Below are positions 45,916 to 54,201 of a stretch of 64,000 nucleotides of DNA, piece by piece. How positions within the stretch are numbered: the first letter of the stretch is position 1; each line of letters starts with the position of its first letter. Position numbers and translations under genes: made by a program. Location: the NCBI RefSeq assembly GCF_030687295.1, contig NZ_CP117425.1:868001-932000 (forward strand). The letters run 5' to 3'. The notes below the pieces were generated by a model. It was not told the origin of the DNA. It was given only the letters and a program-made list of their open reading frames with translations, and searched no databases. This DNA comes from Pseudomonas beijingensis (GTDB taxonomy: Bacteria > Pseudomonadota > Gammaproteobacteria > Pseudomonadales > Pseudomonadaceae).

Positions 45916-46373
45916 CCAATACCACCCAGGAACAACTGCGCCGCGCCTGCGAGCAGGGCGACTACGCGCTGCTGCTCGCCTCGATCCCCTATGCCCGACT
46001 CATCGGCGTCGACTGCACACGCGAGGGTGACGCCTTGGTGTTTCGCCTGCCAGCCAACAAGGACAATATTGGTAACCCTTTACTGCCGGCCATCCATGGC
46101 GGGGTCATTGCCGGCTTCATGGAGCTGTCGGCCGCCGTTCACCTGTTGATCGCCACCGGCACGCCGGGGGTGCCAAAGATCATCGACTTTTCCCTGGATT
46201 ACCTGCGCACCGGGCAGTTTCGCGACACCTATGCCAAATGCCAGGTCTGGCGCCAGGGGAGGCGGGTGGCCAACGTTGCGATCACCGCCTGGCAAGACGT
46301 CGAGGCCGAACCCATCGCCACCGCCCGGGCGCATTTCAAGATCCAGGAGCCATCAAAACCGGATCGCCCTTGA
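45912..46373 (+). CDS. hotdog-fold thioesterase (PaaI family), second of a pair
   Basis: The 153-residue product has the related segment GNPLLPAIHGGVIAGFMELS, with a Glu in the catalytic helix where the first protein has Asp. KIIDFSLDYLRTGQFRDTYA is typical of the fold's central strands. It overlaps the upstream gene by four bases and ends 87 bases before htpG. Confidence 0.85.
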   Translation: MTNTTQEQLRRACEQGDYALLLASIPYARLIGVDCTREGDALVFRLPANKDNIGNPLLPAIHGGVIAGFMELSAAVHLLIATGTPGVPKIIDFSLDYLRTGQFRDTYAKCQVWRQGRRVANVAITAWQDVEAEPIATARAHFKIQEPSKPDRP

Positions 46374-46460
46374 AATCATCAGCGTTGCCCCCACCTTGAG
46401 GACATCCCGCCGCCAATCTCAGCGAGGCGGACACCACCATCCACTTGGAGTTTGATGACC

Positions 46461-48365
46461 ATGAGCGTGGAAACTCAAAAGGAAACCCTGGGCTTCCAGA
46501 CCGAGGTGAAGCAACTGCTGCACCTGATGATTCACTCGCTGTATTCGAATAAGGAAATTTTCCTTCGCGAGCTGATTTCGAACGCCTCTGACGCTGTCGA
46601 CAAATTACGTTTCGAAGCCCTTTCCAAGCCTGAACTGCTGGAAGGCGGCGCTGAGCTGAAAATCCGTGTGAGCTTCGACAAGGACGCGAAAACCGTCACC
46701 CTTGAAGACAACGGCATCGGCATGAGCCGCGAAGAGGTGATCACGCACCTGGGCACCATCGCCAAGTCTGGCACGGCCGACTTCATGAAGAACCTGTCGG
46801 GCGATCAGAAGAAAGATTCCCACCTGATCGGTCAGTTCGGCGTCGGTTTCTATTCGGCGTTCATCGTGGCCGACCAGGTCGAAGTGTTCAGCCGCCGTGC
46901 CGGCCTCGCTGCGAGCGAAGGCGTGCACTGGTCGTCCAAGGGCGAGGGCGAATTCGAAGTCGCCACCGTCGACAAGGCTGATCGCGGTACCCGCATCGTG
47001 CTGCACCTCAAGTCCGGCGAAGACGAGTTCGCCGATGGCTGGCGTCTGCGCAACATCATCAAGAAGTACTCCGACCATATCGCGCTGCCCATCGAGCTGC
47101 CGAAGGAAGTCACCGCTGCTGAAGGCGAAGAGAAGCCTGAAGTGGAATGGGAAACCGTCAACCGCGCCAGTGCCCTGTGGACCCGTCCGCGCACCGAAGT
47201 GAAAGACGAGGAATACCAGGAGTTCTACAAGCACATCGCCCACGACTACGAGAACCCGCTGAGCTGGAGCCATAACAAGGTCGAAGGCAAGCTGGAATAC
47301 AACTCGCTGCTGTACGTGCCGGCCCGTGCGCCGTTCGACCTGTACCAGCGCGAAGCGCCACGTGGCCTGAAGCTGTACGTGCAGCGTGTGTTCGTGATGG
47401 ACCAGGCCGAATCGTTCCTGCCGCTGTACCTGCGCTTTATCAAGGGTGTAGTGGATTCCAACGATTTGTCGCTGAACGTTTCGCGGGAAATCCTGCAGAA
47501 AGATCCGATCATCGACTCCATGAAGTCGGCGCTGACCAAGCGTGTATTGGACATGCTGGAAAAACTGGCGAAGAACGAGCCCGAGCAGTACAAGAGCTTC
47601 TGGAAGAACTTCGGCCAGGTGATGAAGGAAGGCCCGGCCGAGGACTTCGCCAACAAAGAGAAAATCGCCGGCCTGCTGCGCTTTGCGTCGACCCAGGGTG
47701 ACGATGGCGAGCAGATCGTTGGCCTGGCCGATTACCTGGCCCGCGCCAAGGAAGGCCAGGACAAGATCTACTACCTGACCGGTGAAACTTATGCACAGGT
47801 CAAGAACAGCCCGCACCTGGAAGTTTTCCGCAAGAAAGGCATCGAAGTGCTGCTGCTGACCGACCGCATCGACGAGTGGCTGATGAGCTACCTCAACGAG
47901 TTCGATGGCAAGAGCTTTGTCGATGTGGCCCGTGGCGACCTGGATCTCGGCAACCTGGATTCGGAAGAAGACAAGAAAGCCGCCGAAGAGGTCGCCAAGA
48001 GCAAGGAAGGCTTGGTCGAGCGGATCAAGACAGCCCTGGGCGACGCCGTCAGTGAAGTGCGTGTCTCGCACCGCCTGACCGACTCCCCGGCGATCCTGGC
48101 TATCGGTGAGCAGGACCTGGGTCTGCAGATGCGCCAGATCCTCGAAGCCAGCGGCCAGAAAGTCCCGGACTCCAAGCCGATCTTCGAATTCAACCCGGCC
48201 CACCCGCTGGTGGAAAAACTCGACAACGAGCAGAGCGAAGAGCGTTTCGGCGATCTGTCGCACATCCTGTTCGACCAGGCGGCCCTGGCGGCCGGCGACA
48301 GCTTGAAGGATCCGGCGGCGTATGTGCGTCGCCTGAACAAGCTGTTGGTTGAACTGTCAGCTTAA
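46461..48365 (+). CDS. htpG: Hsp90-family chaperone
   Basis: HtpG is a cytoplasmic ATP-dependent chaperone. The 634-residue product has the N-terminal ATPase motifs [36 protein letters not shown] and [11 protein letters not shown], and then the middle domain ([12 protein letters not shown]) and dimerisation domain. I chose the ATG at 46461 ([12 protein letters not shown]), ten bases after GGAG, to match family length; an ATG two codons earlier is possible. Confidence 0.97.
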   Translation: MSVETQKETLGFQTEVKQLLHLMIHSLYSNKEIFLRELISNASDAVDKLRFEALSKPELLEGGAELKIRVSFDKDAKTVTLEDNGIGMSREEVITHLGTIAKSGTADFMKNLSGDQKKDSHLIGQFGVGFYSAFIVADQVEVFSRRAGLAASEGVHWSSKGEGEFEVATVDKADRGTRIVLHLKSGEDEFADGWRLRNIIKKYSDHIALPIELPKEVTAAEGEEKPEVEWETVNRASALWTRPRTEVKDEEYQEFYKHIAHDYENPLSWSHNKVEGKLEYNSLLYVPARAPFDLYQREAPRGLKLYVQRVFVMDQAESFLPLYLRFIKGVVDSNDLSLNVSREILQKDPIIDSMKSALTKRVLDMLEKLAKNEPEQYKSFWKNFGQVMKEGPAEDFANKEKIAGLLRFASTQGDDGEQIVGLADYLARAKEGQDKIYYLTGETYAQVKNSPHLEVFRKKGIEVLLLTDRIDEWLMSYLNEFDGKSFVDVARGDLDLGNLDSEEDKKAAEEVAKSKEGLVERIKTALGDAVSEVRVSHRLTDSPAILAIGEQDLGLQMRQILEASGQKVPDSKPIFEFNPAHPLVEKLDNEQSEERFGDLSHILFDQAALAAGDSLKDPAAYVRRLNKLLVELSA

Positions 48366-48385
48366 TCTGACGCAGGAAAGTTCCT

Positions 48386-48472
48386 TGTGGGAGCGAGCTT
48401 GCTCGCGATGACGGTCGATCAGTCAACTCATCGTTGAGGGTTGGACCGAATCGCGAGCAAGCTCGCTCCCAC
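48386..48472. repeat. REP pair, GAGCTTGCTCGCGAT sub-type
   Basis: TGTGGGAGCGAGCTTGCTCG is mirrored by CGAGCAAGCTCGCTCCCAC, between htpG and the dienelactone hydrolase-like gene. Confidence 0.92.
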
Positions 48473-48508
48473 GGTTGCATTTCAGGCATTTACCAAGAGG
48501 AGTCCGTC

Positions 48509-49237
48509 ATGAGTCAGGTTACGGTTCGTTCGCTGGTCTATCAGATCGATGGTCAAAGTTATGAAGGCCGCCTGGCCTACGACATCAACCAACAGGGCCC
48601 GCGCCCGGGTTTGTTGATGGCGCCGAACTGGATGGGCGTAGGGGCGGGTGCCGAGGAGATCGCCAAGTCGGTGGCGGCCAACGGTTATGTGGTGTTGATT
48701 GCTGACCTGTATGGGCAGGCGGTGCGCCCGAGCAACGCCGATGAAGCGGGGGCGGCGATGATGCCTCTCAAGAACGATCGGGCCTTGTTGCGCAAGCGCA
48801 TGCAGGCCGCGTTCGAACAACTGCAGAGCCAGGGCGAAGCAAAGGTCGATGCGTCGAACCTCGCCACGTTCGGTTTCTGCTTCGGTGGCTGCTGCGCCCT
48901 GGAATTGGCCCGTACCGGCGCACCGCTGAAGGCTGCGATCTCATTCCATGGCACCCTGGATACACCGAACCCGGCCGATGCGCAGAACATCAAGGGCGCG
49001 GTGTTGGTGATGCACGGTGCCTCCGACCCGCTGGTGCCGAAAGAGCAGCTACCGGCCTTCGAGGATGAAATGAACGCCGCCGGGGTGGATTGGCAACTGC
49101 TGAGCTATGGCGGTGCGGTGCACTCGTTTACCGATCCGCAGGCCAATGTGCCGGGCAAGATGATGTACGACGCCAAGGTCGCCGGTCGGGCGTTCCGGTC
49201 GATGCATAACTTGTTGGGTGAGGTGTTCAAGGACTGA
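48509..49237 (+). CDS. dienelactone hydrolase family protein
   Basis: The 242-residue alpha/beta hydrolase has the cysteine nucleophile motif GFCFGGCCALEL (Cys124), an aspartate in MHGASDPLVP and a histidine in GGAVHSFTDP. True dienelactone hydrolases act in chlorocatechol degradation, but many chromosomal homologues have unknown substrates. AGAGGAG precedes the ATG at 48509. It follows htpG with only a REPIN between, as PA1597 follows htpG. Confidence 0.9.
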   Translation: MSQVTVRSLVYQIDGQSYEGRLAYDINQQGPRPGLLMAPNWMGVGAGAEEIAKSVAANGYVVLIADLYGQAVRPSNADEAGAAMMPLKNDRALLRKRMQAAFEQLQSQGEAKVDASNLATFGFCFGGCCALELARTGAPLKAAISFHGTLDTPNPADAQNIKGAVLVMHGASDPLVPKEQLPAFEDEMNAAGVDWQLLSYGGAVHSFTDPQANVPGKMMYDAKVAGRAFRSMHNLLGEVFKD

Positions 49238-49273
49238 GATAGGGGCTGGATCTCTGTTGTTTGATACACAGCC

Positions 49274-49365
49274 ATCGCGAGCAAGCTCGCTCCCACATTT
49301 GACCGAGGTGTTCACAGCATTTGTGAATGACATCGATCCAGTGTGGGAGCGAGCTTGCTCGCGAT
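49274..49365. repeat. REP pair, GAGCTTGCTCGCGAT sub-type
   Basis: ATCGCGAGCAAGCTCGCTCC is mirrored by GGGAGCGAGCTTGCTCGCGA between convergent genes. Confidence 0.92.
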
Positions 49366-49390
49366 GACTGCCTGACAGACAACCCTGAAT

Positions 49391-50251
49391 CTAGGGCAGC
49401 TCGATCCGCTCGCTTTCCCCCGGCACAGTCGGCCAGTCCCCAGCGGCCCAGCGCCGGCGGGCTTCATCGATCCGGGCCGGGTCGCTGGCGACGAAATTCC
49501 AGTTGATCCGTCGCGGTCCATCCAGCGGCGCACCGCCGAACAGCACGGCGTGGCAGTCACTGTCGGCACACAGCGTCATCTCTTGCCCTGTCGGCAATAT
49601 CACCAGGGAATGGGCTTCTACCGGCTCGCCATCCAATAGTGCCTCGCCGCTCAGCACGTACAGGGCCCGTTCTTCATGCTCAGTGGGAATCAGCAACGTC
49701 GTCGCGGTCTGCAGATGCAGTTCGGCATACAGCGTAGGCGAGAGCACCGGCACTGGCGATTCCAGGCAAAAGCCTGACCCGGCGATCATGCGGATGCTGA
49801 CCCCCAGGTTCTCGCTGACCGGCAGGCTGTGTGCCGGGTGATGACTGTAGTGCCCCGGGCCTTGTTCGTGGGACTTGGGCGAGGCCAGCCAGACTTGCAA
49901 CCCGTGCATGACGAAAGCGTTGCCCAGCAATGATTCTGGAGTGCGCTCGACGTGGGCGATGGCGCTGCCGGCGGTCATCCAACTGACGTCCCCGGCGTCC
50001 ACTACCTGGTCGGAACCCAGGCTGTCCTTGTGTTGGAGTTTGCCTTCGAACAGATAGGTGAGGGTGGACAGGCCGATATGCGGGTGTTGGCGGATGTTCA
50101 TGCCTTTGCCGGCCGGATAGGTGGTTTGCAGCATGTGATCGAAAAACACGAAAGGCCCGACGCTGCGGCATTTGGCGGACGGCAGCGGGCGAAGAATCGG
50201 CTGGCCTTCTACGTCTTCGGCGCGGGGGCGAACGGTCAGGGGAGTGGTCAT
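49391..50251 (-). CDS. pirin family protein
   Basis: The 286-residue bicupin has the pirin metal-binding cluster FVFFDHM, HPHIGLSTLTYLFEG and HKDSLG, then WMTAGSAIAHVERTP. Bacterial pirins include quercetinases and regulators of metabolism, so function cannot be fixed. The ATG at 50251 has GGAAG upstream. The frame stays open through the divergent hydrolase gene on the other strand, but that extension is a shadow. Confidence 0.9.
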   Translation of the reverse strand: MTTPLTVRPRAEDVEGQPILRPLPSAKCRSVGPFVFFDHMLQTTYPAGKGMNIRQHPHIGLSTLTYLFEGKLQHKDSLGSDQVVDAGDVSWMTAGSAIAHVERTPESLLGNAFVMHGLQVWLASPKSHEQGPGHYSHHPAHSLPVSENLGVSIRMIAGSGFCLESPVPVLSPTLYAELHLQTATTLLIPTEHEERALYVLSGEALLDGEPVEAHSLVILPTGQEMTLCADSDCHAVLFGGAPLDGPRRINWNFVASDPARIDEARRRWAAGDWPTVPGESERIELP

Positions 50252-50377
50252 GTTGTCTTCCAGGTTGAACAACGGTCGCACGAAGCATAACCCGCCGCCG
50301 GCAGAGGCGGCAGATGCGCCTTGAACCCGAGCGGGACGGCGGGGGTCTATGTTGCTTATAGCTTCTGGAGACTGCCC

Positions 50378-51394
50378 GTGCCTTTGACCCGTTTGATCTT
50401 CGCCTGGCTGCTGGTTGTTTCGAGTAGCAGCGCCGTGGCCCGCGAATATGCCTACAGCGATGCGCACCTGCATTACGTCGATTTCTTTCAGGAAACCGCC
50501 GGCATGCCCAAGCTGCTCCAGGCGATGGCGGACAATCGCATCGAACATGTGATGATTTCCGGTGTGCCGGTGGCCAAGAAATGGCATGAGGACGAGCCCA
50601 AGCGTCCACGTTATTACGCCGGTGACGACGCGGATGCCTACTGGTACAGCGCCACCGATGTGATTGTTGCGGCGGCAGTGAGCAAGCTGACCGAGGAGCA
50701 ACGCCAGCACTTTCATCCGTTCCTGTCGGGCTTCAATCCCAACGACAAGAACTCCGCCGCCCACATCCAGCGCATGCTCGATCTCTACCCGGGCTTGTGG
50801 CAAGGCATCGGCGAGGTCTTCACCCGCCATGACGACCTGACAGCGCTGACCTCGGGCGATACCCCGCGGGCCAACAACGAAGCCATGACCCGGATCTATC
50901 ACTTGGCGGCCGAGAACGACCTGCCGGTGATGCTGCATTCCAACATCACCTCCAAGCGTGAGAGAAATCCGCTGTACCTGGCTGAAATCGAGGAGCCGCT
51001 GCGCAATCACCCGCACACGCGCTTCATCTGGGCTCATGCCGGCACCAGTATGGAAATCCATCGCCACCAGACCCGTTTGGATTTTCTGCTGCCGACCCTG
51101 AGCCGCCTGCTCGAGGCCTACCCCAATCTGTACATAGACCTGTCCTGGAGCGTGCTCACGCCGTACTTGCTGGACAAGGCGGGCAAGCCCCGGGACGAGT
51201 GGGTAAAGCTGGTGGAACGCTTTCCTGAGCGTTTCATGGTGGGGTCGGATGTCGTCGGGCGTTTCAATCAGTTGGGCAAGGAACTGCGCAGTTTCGATCC
51301 GTTCCTCGATGCCTTGCCAGAAGACGTGGCGAGGAAAGTGGCGCGGGATAACTTCCTTTCGGTGTTGTGTGGGAGCAAGGCTTGCCCGCGATGA
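50378..51394 (+). CDS. exported metal-dependent hydrolase (amidohydrolase 2 type), REP-derived C-terminus
   Basis: The 338-residue protein has a signal peptide ending SAVAR near residue 22, then the metal-binding DAHLHYVDFF. It also has LPVMLHSNITS, FIWAHAGTSME and MVGSDVVGRF, as expected for amidohydrolase-like TIM barrels. I chose the GTG at 50378 because GGAG lies eight bases upstream. The last eight residues (CGSKACPR) and the stop codon are encoded by a REP half-site that begins at 51368. The native C-terminus was therefore probably replaced. Substrate is unknown. Confidence 0.85.
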   Translation: MPLTRLIFAWLLVVSSSSAVAREYAYSDAHLHYVDFFQETAGMPKLLQAMADNRIEHVMISGVPVAKKWHEDEPKRPRYYAGDDADAYWYSATDVIVAAAVSKLTEEQRQHFHPFLSGFNPNDKNSAAHIQRMLDLYPGLWQGIGEVFTRHDDLTALTSGDTPRANNEAMTRIYHLAAENDLPVMLHSNITSKRERNPLYLAEIEEPLRNHPHTRFIWAHAGTSMEIHRHQTRLDFLLPTLSRLLEAYPNLYIDLSWSVLTPYLLDKAGKPRDEWVKLVERFPERFMVGSDVVGRFNQLGKELRSFDPFLDALPEDVARKVARDNFLSVLCGSKACPR

Positions 51395-51452
51395 AGGTCA
51401 TGCGGTCTTGAAGTCTGAAGTGCCGGCATCGCGAGCAAGCTTTGCTCCCACA
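51368..51452. repeat. REP pair overlapping a gene's 3' end
   Basis: TGTGGGAGCAAGGCTTGCCC at the left is mirrored by a slightly altered GAGCAAGCTTTGCTCCCACA at the right. The first 27 bases lie inside the hydrolase coding sequence and supply its stop codon. Confidence 0.92.
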
Positions 51453-51527
51453 GACCAACATCGCTTTGTCATCAGCCTGTCACGCCCGCGTCATACCCTC
51501 GCGCTCATCTCAATCAAGGAGCGCACT

Positions 51528-51992
51528 ATGCACCTCACCCGTTCAAGCGCACTGGTCGCGCTGTTGTTGACCTGCGGCCTGGCACAGGCCGAAGTCCGTG
51601 TCGAAGGCCCGGTGGAATATGGCGTCTTCGAAGGGCCGCAAGCGGAGCTGCAATCGGGAGAGCGGGTCCTGCGGCGCAGCAACGAGCAGATTCGCCAGAC
51701 CGAGAGCGTGCCGGCGAAGCTGGGCACCAAGTTCGGCATGCGCTATCAGTTGGCCGGCAAGGTCGCAGACGACCAGCCGTTGACCCTGTTGTACTTCACC
51801 CCTGGTATCCGCACCCCCGATGGCGTGCGCCACGACAAGTTCGAGGTCATCCAGAAGCTGGTGCCCGGCGCGCCTCAGGATGTCATGGCCTACGAATTCA
51901 CCGAAAGCCACGAAGTGGTGCCGGGGGAGTGGCGGTTCATGGTGTTCCAGGGTGATCGGTTGCTGACGCAGCAGCGGTTTGTCGTGCGCTGA
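51528..51992 (+). CDS. exported DUF3859 protein
   Basis: The 154-residue protein has a clear signal peptide (cleavage after AQA near residue 22). The mature part is a small beta-rich domain (VEYGVFEGPQAELQSGERVL; GIRTPDGVRHDKFEVIQKLV) that I recognise as DUF3859. No function is known to me. AAGGAG lies before the ATG at 51528. Confidence 0.75.
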   Translation: MHLTRSSALVALLLTCGLAQAEVRVEGPVEYGVFEGPQAELQSGERVLRRSNEQIRQTESVPAKLGTKFGMRYQLAGKVADDQPLTLLYFTPGIRTPDGVRHDKFEVIQKLVPGAPQDVMAYEFTESHEVVPGEWRFMVFQGDRLLTQQRFVVR

Positions 51993-52004
51993 ATTGGAGT
52001 CAAC

Positions 52005-52110
52005 TGTGGGAGCGAGCTTGTGTGGGAGCGAGCTTGCTCGCGATAGCGGTGGATCAGCCAACTTCAATACTGACTGACCCGGCGCCATCGCGAGCAAGCT
52101 CGCTCCCACA
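52005..52110. repeat. REP pair with a duplicated left head
   Basis: The head TGTGGGAGCGAGCTTG occurs twice in direct tandem (52005-52020 and 52021-52036). The second copy continues into a full REP, mirrored by CGAGCAAGCTCGCTCCCACA at the right. Confidence 0.92.
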
Positions 52111-52151
52111 AGGGCGTTTTCCACAGAAACTTTGTGGTGTAAGCAGGCAAA

Positions 52152-52183
52152 AAAAACGCCCCGAACCAGTCGGGGCGTTTTTG
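52152..52183. terminator. terminator between DUF3859 gene and fabB
   Basis: AAACGCCCCGA and TCGGGGCGTTT form the stem around ACCAG. There is a T run on one strand and an A run on the other, so it can end transcription from both sides. Confidence 0.9.
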
Positions 52184-52205
52184 TGTGTGGCGTTAGCGGC
52201 GGGGC

Positions 52206-53426
52206 TTACTTGCCCTGCCAGCGCTTCAATACCAAGGTGGCGTTGGTGCCACCGAAGCCGAAGCTGTTGCTCATCACGGTATTGATGGTGGCGTCTTCGC
52301 GAGTCTTGGTCAGGATGGGCAGGTCGGCCACTTCCGGATCCAGTTCGTCGATGTTGGCCGAACCGGCCATGAAGTTGCCTTCCATCATCAGCATGCAGTA
52401 GATCGCTTCGTGAACGCCGGCGGCGCCCAGGGAGTGACCCGACAGGCTCTTGGTGGAGCTGATGGCCGGGGCCTTGTCGCCGAACACTTCGCGCACACCC
52501 TTCATTTCCGCGACGTCGCCGACCGGGGTCGAGGTGCCGTGGGTGTTCAGGTAGTCGATCGGTGCGTCGACGGTGGACATGGCCATCTGCATGCAACGTA
52601 CGGCGCCTTCACCGCTTGGTGCGACCATGTCGTAGCCGTCGGAAGTGGCGCCGTAGCCGACGATTTCCGCGTAGATCTTCGCGCCACGGGCCAAGGCGTG
52701 TTCCAGCTCCTCGACCACGACCATGCCGCCGCCGCCGGCGATGACGAAACCGTCACGGTCGGCATCGTAGGCACGGGAAGCTTTTTCCGGGGTGTCGTTG
52801 CGCTTGCTGGACAGCGCGCCCATGGCGTCGAACAGGAACGACTGGCTCCAATGTTCTTCTTCACCGCCACCGGCGAACACGATGTCCTGCTTGCCCATCT
52901 GGATCTGTTCCATGGCGGTACCGATGCAATGGGCACTGGTGGCGCAAGCGGAAGCGATGGAGTAGTTCAGGCCCTTGATCTTGAACGGCGTGGCCAGGCA
53001 GGCGGAAACGGTGCTGCTCATGGTCCGCGTGACGCGGTATGGGCCAACGCGCTTAACGCCTTTTTCGCGCAGGATGTCCAGCGCTTCCATCTGATTCAAG
53101 GTGGAGGCGCCGCCCGAGCCGGCGATCAGGCCGGTGCGCGGGTTGGACACTTGCTCTTCGGTCAGGCCGGAGTCAGTGATGGCGTCCTTCATGGCCAGGT
53201 AGGCGTAGGCCGCCGCATGGCCGACGAAACGGTAGATCTTGCGATCGATCAGCTCTTCGAGGGGAAGGTCAATGGAGCCGGAAACCTGGCTACGCAGACC
53301 CATTTCGGCATATTCCGGGTTGAACCGGATGCCAGGGCGACTTGCACGCAGGTTAGCGGAGACGGTCTCTTTGTCATTGCCCAGGCACGAAACGATGCCC
53401 AGACCAGTGATAACGACGCGGCGCAT
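52206..53426 (-). CDS. fabB: 3-oxoacyl-ACP synthase I
   Basis: FabB extends the cis-3-decenoyl-ACP made by FabA, giving unsaturated fatty acids. The 406-residue protein has the active-site Cys161 in [14 protein letters not shown], and catalytic histidines in [11 protein letters not shown] and [12 protein letters not shown]. The C-terminal [14 protein letters not shown] is typical. It follows fabA by 11 bases and is co-transcribed with it. Confidence 0.97.
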   Translation of the reverse strand: MRRVVITGLGIVSCLGNDKETVSANLRASRPGIRFNPEYAEMGLRSQVSGSIDLPLEELIDRKIYRFVGHAAAYAYLAMKDAITDSGLTEEQVSNPRTGLIAGSGGASTLNQMEALDILREKGVKRVGPYRVTRTMSSTVSACLATPFKIKGLNYSIASACATSAHCIGTAMEQIQMGKQDIVFAGGGEEEHWSQSFLFDAMGALSSKRNDTPEKASRAYDADRDGFVIAGGGGMVVVEELEHALARGAKIYAEIVGYGATSDGYDMVAPSGEGAVRCMQMAMSTVDAPIDYLNTHGTSTPVGDVAEMKGVREVFGDKAPAISSTKSLSGHSLGAAGVHEAIYCMLMMEGNFMAGSANIDELDPEVADLPILTKTREDATINTVMSNSFGFGGTNATLVLKRWQGK

Positions 53427-53437
53427 GCGGATAACCC

Positions 53438-53953
53438 TTAGAAGTTGTCAGTGGAGGTGAAAACGCCGACCCGGAGGCCTTCGGCGGTGTAGATCTCGCG
53501 ACCATCCACGGCTACCGAACCATCGGCAATGGCCATGTTCAGCTTGCCCTTGAGGACGCGTTTGATATGAATGTTATAGGTGATTTTCTTGGCGGTCGGG
53601 AGGACCTGACCAAAGAACTTCACTTCGCCCGAACCCAGGGCGCGACCGCGACCCGGCAGGCCTTGCCAGCCGAGGAAGAAACCGACCAGTTGCCACATGG
53701 CGTCCAGGCCCAGGCAGCCCGGCATCACCGGGTCACCTTCGAAGTGGCAGGCGAAGAACCACAGGTCCGGAGTGATATCCAGCTCGGCGACCAATTCACC
53801 TTTGCCGTACTTGCCACCCTCTTCGCTGATATGGGTGATGCGATCCACCATCAGCATGTTCGGGGCGGGCAGTTGCGCGTTACCTGGGCCGAACAGCTCA
53901 CCGCGACTGCAGCGCAGCAGATCTTCCCGGGTAAAGGCGTTTTGTTTGGTCAT
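53438..53953 (-). CDS. fabA: 3-hydroxydecanoyl-ACP dehydratase/isomerase
   Basis: FabA dehydrates 3-hydroxydecanoyl-ACP and isomerises the double bond, the entry to unsaturated fatty acid synthesis. The 171-residue hotdog protein has catalytic His70 and Asp84 in [31 protein letters not shown] lies before the ATG. With fabB it forms the usual two-gene operon; in P. aeruginosa this operon is controlled by the TetR-type repressor DesT. Confidence 0.97.
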   Translation of the reverse strand: MTKQNAFTREDLLRCSRGELFGPGNAQLPAPNMLMVDRITHISEEGGKYGKGELVAELDITPDLWFFACHFEGDPVMPGCLGLDAMWQLVGFFLGWQGLPGRGRALGSGEVKFFGQVLPTAKKITYNIHIKRVLKGKLNMAIADGSVAVDGREIYTAEGLRVGVFTSTDNF

Positions 53954-54087
53954 GCGAGCTCCTCAATAGTCCCATGCGGCAGGGTGGGGCAAATCTTCCC
54001 GGCCGATCGAAGCGTTCATGCCTCGAATCGACAGCCTACTCATAGACTATTGCGTTGTAGTGAAAGTCACAGCACACGGGAAATGAA

Positions 54088-54101
54088 TGTACACCTGTGC
54101 A
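54088..54101. promoter_or_regulatory. palindromic candidate operator upstream of fabA
   Basis: TGTACACCTGTGCA is an imperfect palindrome (TGYACA, two bases, TGTRCA) 135 bases upstream of the fabA start. Its placement would suit a TetR-type repressor such as DesT, but I cannot verify that identity. Confidence 0.35.
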
Positions 54102-54201
54102 CTGAAATTTTTATTCAAGCCCCAATCGAGGCTTGTTCGGGTGCCTAAGACTGCCGCACTTTCGCCTTTCACGCCAGTCACAGATGGTCCGGCGACCTGT
54201 T

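Noticed and set aside
50252..51067. N-terminal extension of the pirin gene over the divergent hydrolase
   Set aside because: The family start at 50251 has a ribosome binding site; the extension is antisense to a coding gene.
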